Source: Panopea generosa (Eukaryota; Mollusca; Bivalvia; Adapedonta; Hiatellidae). From it: a DNA stretch of 64,000 nt. Location: contig CM055898.1 in NCBI GenBank assembly GCA_029582155.1, positions 32,911,967 through 32,975,966 of the forward strand, in the 5' to 3' direction. Under the pieces are notes generated by a model. That model was not told where the DNA came from and did no database searches. It saw only the letters and a list, made by a program, of their open reading frames with translations. Position numbers and translations under genes: made by a program. Of the stretch, positions 59,816-64,000 are shown one piece after another (position 1 is the stretch's first letter; each line of letters starts with the position of its first letter).

Positions 59816-60359
59816 ATAAGATGTCATAAAGCACTAAGTCTTATTAAATTGAAAATTCTTCCGTCAAGATATGTAGATTGTAATTTAAACCAGAATCCTA
59901 CACCAGGTTACACTTCATATTGTGTGGCCTGGTGTTCTCACTGGTCTGGCCTATCTTACAGTTTCGAAAGTCAGTCTGTGTGATGGATTGTTAATTTGGT
60001 AAAACGTTCTTAATCATCAAATGCAATATGTCTAAGAAGAGCACAAATTCAAATTTCAGAGCAAAGATTGATAATATTTATCGACATTAAATAAACAGTA
60101 GATTGTATTCATTTGCATTTGTATATGATAACAATTTCAGACTTTTGATGACCATACTAAATAGTATTTATTGTTAAAGAGACATTCTATCGAACTACTC
60201 ATCATTATCAGAGTTCTCACTCTGTGTGTTTCATCACCCTTAAATCGTTTACATGTATGCACATTTCTCGTTACATGGCATTGCCGCCTACATTTGATCT
60301 GTTTAGACATTTCCATAATTTAACAGAACCATTTCCGTACTAGACAACATCTTTAAACT
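59816..60359. other. Unassigned stretch
   Basis: No gene is supported. A 67-codon ORF at 59780-59983 begins inside the small TIR element and has no domain. Confidence 0.35.
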
Positions 60360-61250
60360 TGGAATCGAGTCATTGCCACGGCTTGCTTGGAATTACAAAA
60401 TGCACTTATAGTAATGAAGCGTCACCACCACGTCTTCGTAGGCCGATGACATGACATTCGCAGACTTCAATAGAAACTTCATTTAATTAAGCCACTGAAC
60501 AAATAAAACAGGTCAACAGCAATATAAATGTTTCGGAAATTTACAGAATATACAGTTGTTGGTGTATGGTGTTTAGCTTCGCTTTCAACAATTTTTCAGT
60601 TATATCGCGACGGTGTCTACTTGAGACAGTATTCTAAGCGCTGTCACACTAGAGTATCATACCGCAGACACATGGTATGATACCCCACCCAGTCACATTA
60701 TACTGACACCGGGCCGACCAGACCTAGAACTATCCTCTAAATGCTGAGCGTCAAGCGAGGAAGCTTCTAGTACCAGTTTTAAAGTCTTTGGTATGACCCG
60801 GCCGGGAATTGAACCCACGACCTTCCGCATGCGAGGCGGACGCTCTACCACTAGTCCACGCCGCGGTCTTCAGAATATACAAAAAAAAGAGGTCAGTTTA
60901 TTTTGTATAATTATCTGTTTTCATTATATAAACATATGATTGCAACATGATGTCCATGATTTAACTTGTAAAACTGTTGCACGTTAATTCATGGAAAATA
61001 GATGTAAGCACATGTTTCGCAAACTCAGAAATTGCCTTACGGACATTTACCAAATATTACGTACATTATATAAAAAGTGAACTGCGGAAATACATTATGA
61101 ATTGATAATACACAGTAGTTGTTAGACGACATGGAAGATAGTTTAAAACACTTTCACATGAACTTAAGTGGATCTGAATAGGACAGTGTTTATCGACTGA
61201 TGCATTTCTCATCGTTTAGAAAACGTTTACATTCGTTCCGAAATGCACAA
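60360..61250 (+). repeat. R1 dispersed repeat, copy i, with SINE-2 inside
   Basis: CCGATGACATGACATTCGCA and GACTTCAATAGAAAC before the SINE match 4356-4390 of copy a; TATTTTGTATAATTATCTG and GATTGCAACATGATG after it match 4500-4555. Position 61090-61140 (AACTGCGGAAATACAT, GTTGTTAGACGAC) matches 52300-52340 of copy g. Confidence 0.65.
60544..60881 (-). mobile_element. SINE-2 copy 4 with 11-bp target duplication
   Basis: The head is on the minus strand at the right (GGACTAGTGGTAGAGCGTCC, box B GGGTTCAATTCCC). The tail TGGTGTATGGTGTTTAGC is at the left. CAGAATATACA at 60544-60554 and 60871-60881 is a perfect target duplication. Confidence 0.93.
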
Positions 61251-61854
61251 GTCGTCTTTAAAACTTAACCATAAACTAATGTTAACCTCAAGCTTTCTCC
61301 CATGTTTCTAATTGTACGTTATATAGTTTAATACATACACGAGGCAAATTGATAATGGACTTTTATTTCGTATCAGCCACATAATGTATATCAAAATGGA
61401 ACTGATTTACTGACAACAGTGCGCATTATTCGCATGTTCTTGATTGCATTTCCTTATAGCTTTGACGAAACAACATCGTAATGCAAATTAGAAGGTTGCA
61501 ATGTTTAATGTCTGTTTATCTACACGTCACGAAATGTGAAATTTGTGTTCGTCCATTGAACCCATTTTAATCATAGATCTAGTTGTTGAACATTCATCAA
61601 CGTGCACTTATAAAACATAGCGTTAAATGTTTTCGTTACTCATATTTGCACTGCAGCCAGTCAAGAGGAGTAGCAAAAACTAGATGTTTGCTAAATACAG
61701 GTTTATTTGCTCTGAATGCAACTAAATGGGAAAAAGCAATCCAGCTGCTTACGGTAAATGGCTGGTTAATAGAGATCACCGTATTCAGACGTTTAACGGT
61801 ATTTCATTCTATTCTATTAGATTCAATCGTTTTTACTACTAACAATTTTCTTAT
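61251..61854. other. Unassigned stretch
   Basis: No gene is supported. The 123-codon ORF 61583-61954 ends in microsatellite-encoded residues; its first ~90 residues show no domain I know. Confidence 0.35.
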
Positions 61855-62139
61855 TCTGCTGCTGCTACTAAAATTACCTCCGCTACTGCTATTTTTTTTC
61901 TGCTGCTGCTACTACTGCTACTACTTCTACTGCTACTTATTCTACGTCTGCTGATGCTATAACTACAACTAATTCTATTACTACTACAATTACAGGTACT
62001 ACTACTGTTCTACTACTGCTACTACTACAATAAAAACGAATGTTAATGCTTCTACTACTACTACGACTTCTACTGCTTCTGCTACTACTATTACTACTAC
62101 TAGTACTACTATTACTACTACTACTATTACTACTACTAC

Positions 62140-62170
<31 letters not shown>

Positions 62171-62230
62171 TCTACTGCTGTTACTGCTGCTGCTGCTGCT
62201 GATGTTGTTATTTACACATATAAATGCTTC
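61855..62230. repeat. CTA/CTG-type trinucleotide microsatellite
   Basis: Runs of CTACTACTACTACTG, TACTACTATTACTAC and AATAATAATAATAATAAT with point changes. The trinucleotide period keeps all three frames of one strand open, giving poly-Leu and poly-Ser ORFs that are artefacts. Confidence 0.95.
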
Positions 62231-62852
62231 TGTTGTTTTTGCTACTGTCACTACTACTTCTAGCATTCGTTCACACATATGCTAGCACATACATGTGCGC
62301 ACATGCTACAAATGCAAACTTACATACGCATGTACGCTTCACGCACACACAGACGGACTCACATAGACACGCAACTACTCTACATGTAATTAAAATGGAT
62401 TGATCTATAATTAGAATCACCCAATTAGACTTTTTACATTCCAGTTCAAACTTGAGTTTCTAATTGGAACTGACTGTTTGGAAATCGTAATTTCCCATTG
62501 GAAACTAATGCCAATTTCAATATAAGAATTCCAATTGGACAGGCTGTTATTTTACTACTTTAATTGTATAAATTGCAGTATTATACGAACATTTTAAGCT
62601 GAAATTTTGAATTTAACGTAATAATAGATATAATTATTGAAAAGTTTGTAACATTCAATCTCATAAAACAGTATTTCCAGAAATCAACTATGTTGTGTTA
62701 ATACTAGATATATAAATGTCGTTTTAACTTCTGTTCCCACTTCCATATATCATTTCAACAGCATTATATACGTCTATCACTGCTGCTGAAGCAGACATCA
62801 TCATCATCACAACCATTCAAAATGTTTCATAAACAATACATTAAAACTACTG
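62231..62852. other. Unassigned stretch
   Basis: Holds an ACACATA/CACACA-rich part (62265-62375) and several CCAATTGGA-like inverted blocks (62415-62540: CCAATTAGAC, CTAATTGGAAC, CCATTGGAAA, TTCCAATTGGAC). No gene is seen. Confidence 0.4.
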
Positions 62853-63448
62853 CTATGCATCAACCATCTGTGCTTCTCTACAACTATACGAGACCAACCC
62901 TTCAAAGTATTCTCCCCATACTGATAAACACTTTTGAAGTCTTACTGTCCACGACTTAAATGCCGCAAAATAGTCTCCCCTTGGTATACGGTTCAGACAC
63001 TGAAAAATTGAAGACCCAAGGGCATTTCTAGTAGCATTGCGTTTACCTGCGAGCATTTGTTTAAGCATGGGAAATAGGAAAATGTCACAGGGGCTTAAGA
63101 CAGGAGAATAAGGTTGGGGTGGAGGGGAAGGTGGGGGGGGGGGGGGGTGCAACCTGAATAAATTTTCTTGCTCTAAGAAAGATTCTACACTTTTCCTTTT
63201 GTAGGCAGAAACGTTGTCATGAATCAGCTGTATGCCTTTCAAACATTTACTTGGACGTTTATTTTGATAAAACATTTTGACCGATTTAAGCACCTTATCT
63301 TTGTAAAACTTGCCTGTAATTGTTCTACTCTCTTTTCAGGAATTTTTACAACAGGACCACTAGAATTGAAGAATATGGCATATAAACCCTTCATGGCTTT
63401 TCTTGTTCTCTTGGCTATGACCGGCCTTGTCTGATTTTTACAAAACAA
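62853..63448 (-). pseudogene. mariner transposase C-terminal half, frameshifted
   Basis: The first part (63448 to ~63300) reads QTRPVIAKRTRKAMKGLYAI and FFNSSGPVVKIP, a block typical of the mariner DDE domain. A frameshift near 63300 leads to LKSVKMFYQNKRPSK and the catalytic LIHDN (Asp codon 63216-63218). Then comes HPPP...PQPYSPVLSPCDIF, with the final Asp of the DD34D triad at codon 63084-63086. The C-end reads RLQKCLSVWGEYFEG, as is usual. Between the last two Asp residues there are 43 residues where the family has 34, because a C-tract (15 G on the plus strand, 63133-63147) adds a poly-proline stretch. The N-terminal DNA-binding half and first Asp are missing. The copy is inactive. Confidence 0.85.
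63133..63147. repeat. 15-base G homopolymer
   Basis: A run of 15 G on the plus strand inside the mariner relic, embedded in a longer G-rich stretch from 63113. It encodes proline on the minus strand. Confidence 0.95.
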
Positions 63449-63849
63449 TTGTTTGTTGTTGATGCGCCGTTAACACAAAGCTTCTTCAATTTGAAACAGT
63501 AAGTCAGAATATGCTGTACGGTACCTTCTTAAATACCAAGACTATATAGCTATCTGAGAAAGAGTATAATGTCTGTCTACCATAGCACTTACAGCGCCAG
63601 TTTTTTTCCTTTGTTGCTGCAACAACAGGCCTATCTGGGCGGTTATCTTCTTGCAACCTATGCGGACTCCTCCCCCCTTAATTTCTTACCCCAATTAAAG
63701 CTGTTCTCAATATTACGGTAGAACTATTATGTATACGACATAAATCAGAATAAATGCAAAGAAACTCTGGTTTTAATGTAAACTATTATTTGTATTTTTT
63801 TTAATCATTTTGCGGAAGGCCATAAATGACAAATTTTACCACCTTCATT
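63449..63849. other. Flank of the mariner relic
   Basis: Upstream of the relic the minus-strand frame soon stops (TAA at about 63470). The missing N-terminal half is not recognisable here. Confidence 0.4.
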
Positions 63850-64000
63850 AACAGCAACAGCAACAACATCAACATCAACACGTCTCTACCGATATCGAAA
63901 ATCACCAACAGTACCACAAAATAGTAGACTAAACTGCCACTTCCTCTCCCATCAGCATCACTATTTCAACCACCTCTTTCATTACAGCTTATTACTACAT
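63850..64000. repeat. CAN-rich low-complexity sequence at window end
   Basis: CAACAGCAACAACATCAACA and CCACCTCTTTC-type blocks resemble the start of another CCA-type array of the kind at 11195-11590. It is cut by the window end. Confidence 0.45.

Noticed and set aside
62040-62285. Poly-Leu and poly-Ser ORFs
   Set aside because: They are translations of the CTA/CTG microsatellite.

Overview
The window is AT-rich, repeat-dominated eukaryotic DNA with no intact protein-coding host gene, rRNA or functional tRNA gene that I can support. The repeat content (tRNA-headed SINEs ending in short tandem tails, a DIRS-order tyrosine-recombinase retroelement, mariner/Tc1 relics, pogo-like ends and abundant minisatellites) suggests an invertebrate, most likely a bivalve mollusc. 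That taxonomic guess is inference, not proof.\n\nThe main structure is a large, old dispersed family, called R1 here. It was found by matching the window against itself by eye. The most complete copies are 490-5460 (+), 11590-15970 (+), 42600-49060 (-) and 51220-53230 (+), with smaller pieces near 30420, 33240, 37200, 55480 and 60360. Two collinear but inverted copies (11590-15970 and 42600-49060) carry a related trinucleotide-type minisatellite at the matching outer position (11195-11590 and 49320-50610), so the minisatellite belongs to the family. Younger elements sit inside R1: SINE-2 copies at 13202, 43181 and 60544, SINE-1 at 48199, and a 0.9 kb Tc1-like element at 44699-45606. The uninterrupted sister R1 copies supply empty sites for several of these.\n\nLayout: 1-480 SINE pieces; 490-5460 R1; 6289-8290 a ~182-bp satellite with a dimeric higher-order pattern; 9413-9892 a ~35-bp minisatellite; 11195-15970 minisatellite plus R1; 16072-16520 a TIR element (MITE-1); 18437-19319 two MITE-2 copies in tandem; 21835-23080 a 28-bp minisatellite; 23838-27957 a decayed DIRS-order element with split direct repeats whose recombinase is cut by a SINE; 29051-29359 SINE-1; 30420-33520 inverted R1 pieces; 36938-38720 SINE and R1 pieces; 39565-40760 a ~150-bp tandem array with a very recent duplication; 42600-50610 inverted R1 with nested insertions and a C-depleted minisatellite; 51220-53230 R1; 53262-55375 MITE-2 and SINE-3 copies; 56915-58085 a pogo-like element; 59636-59815 a small TIR element; 60360-61250 R1 with SINE-2; 61855-62230 a CTA/CTG-type microsatellite; 62853-63448 a mariner transposase relic with a poly-proline expansion.\n\nThe only recognisable proteins are mobile-element enzymes, all broken: DIRS gag, RT/RNase H and tyrosine recombinase, a Tc1 transposase N-terminal half and a mariner C-terminal half. 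Nothing here looks like an operating multi-gene system. The window is best read as a layered record of insertions.
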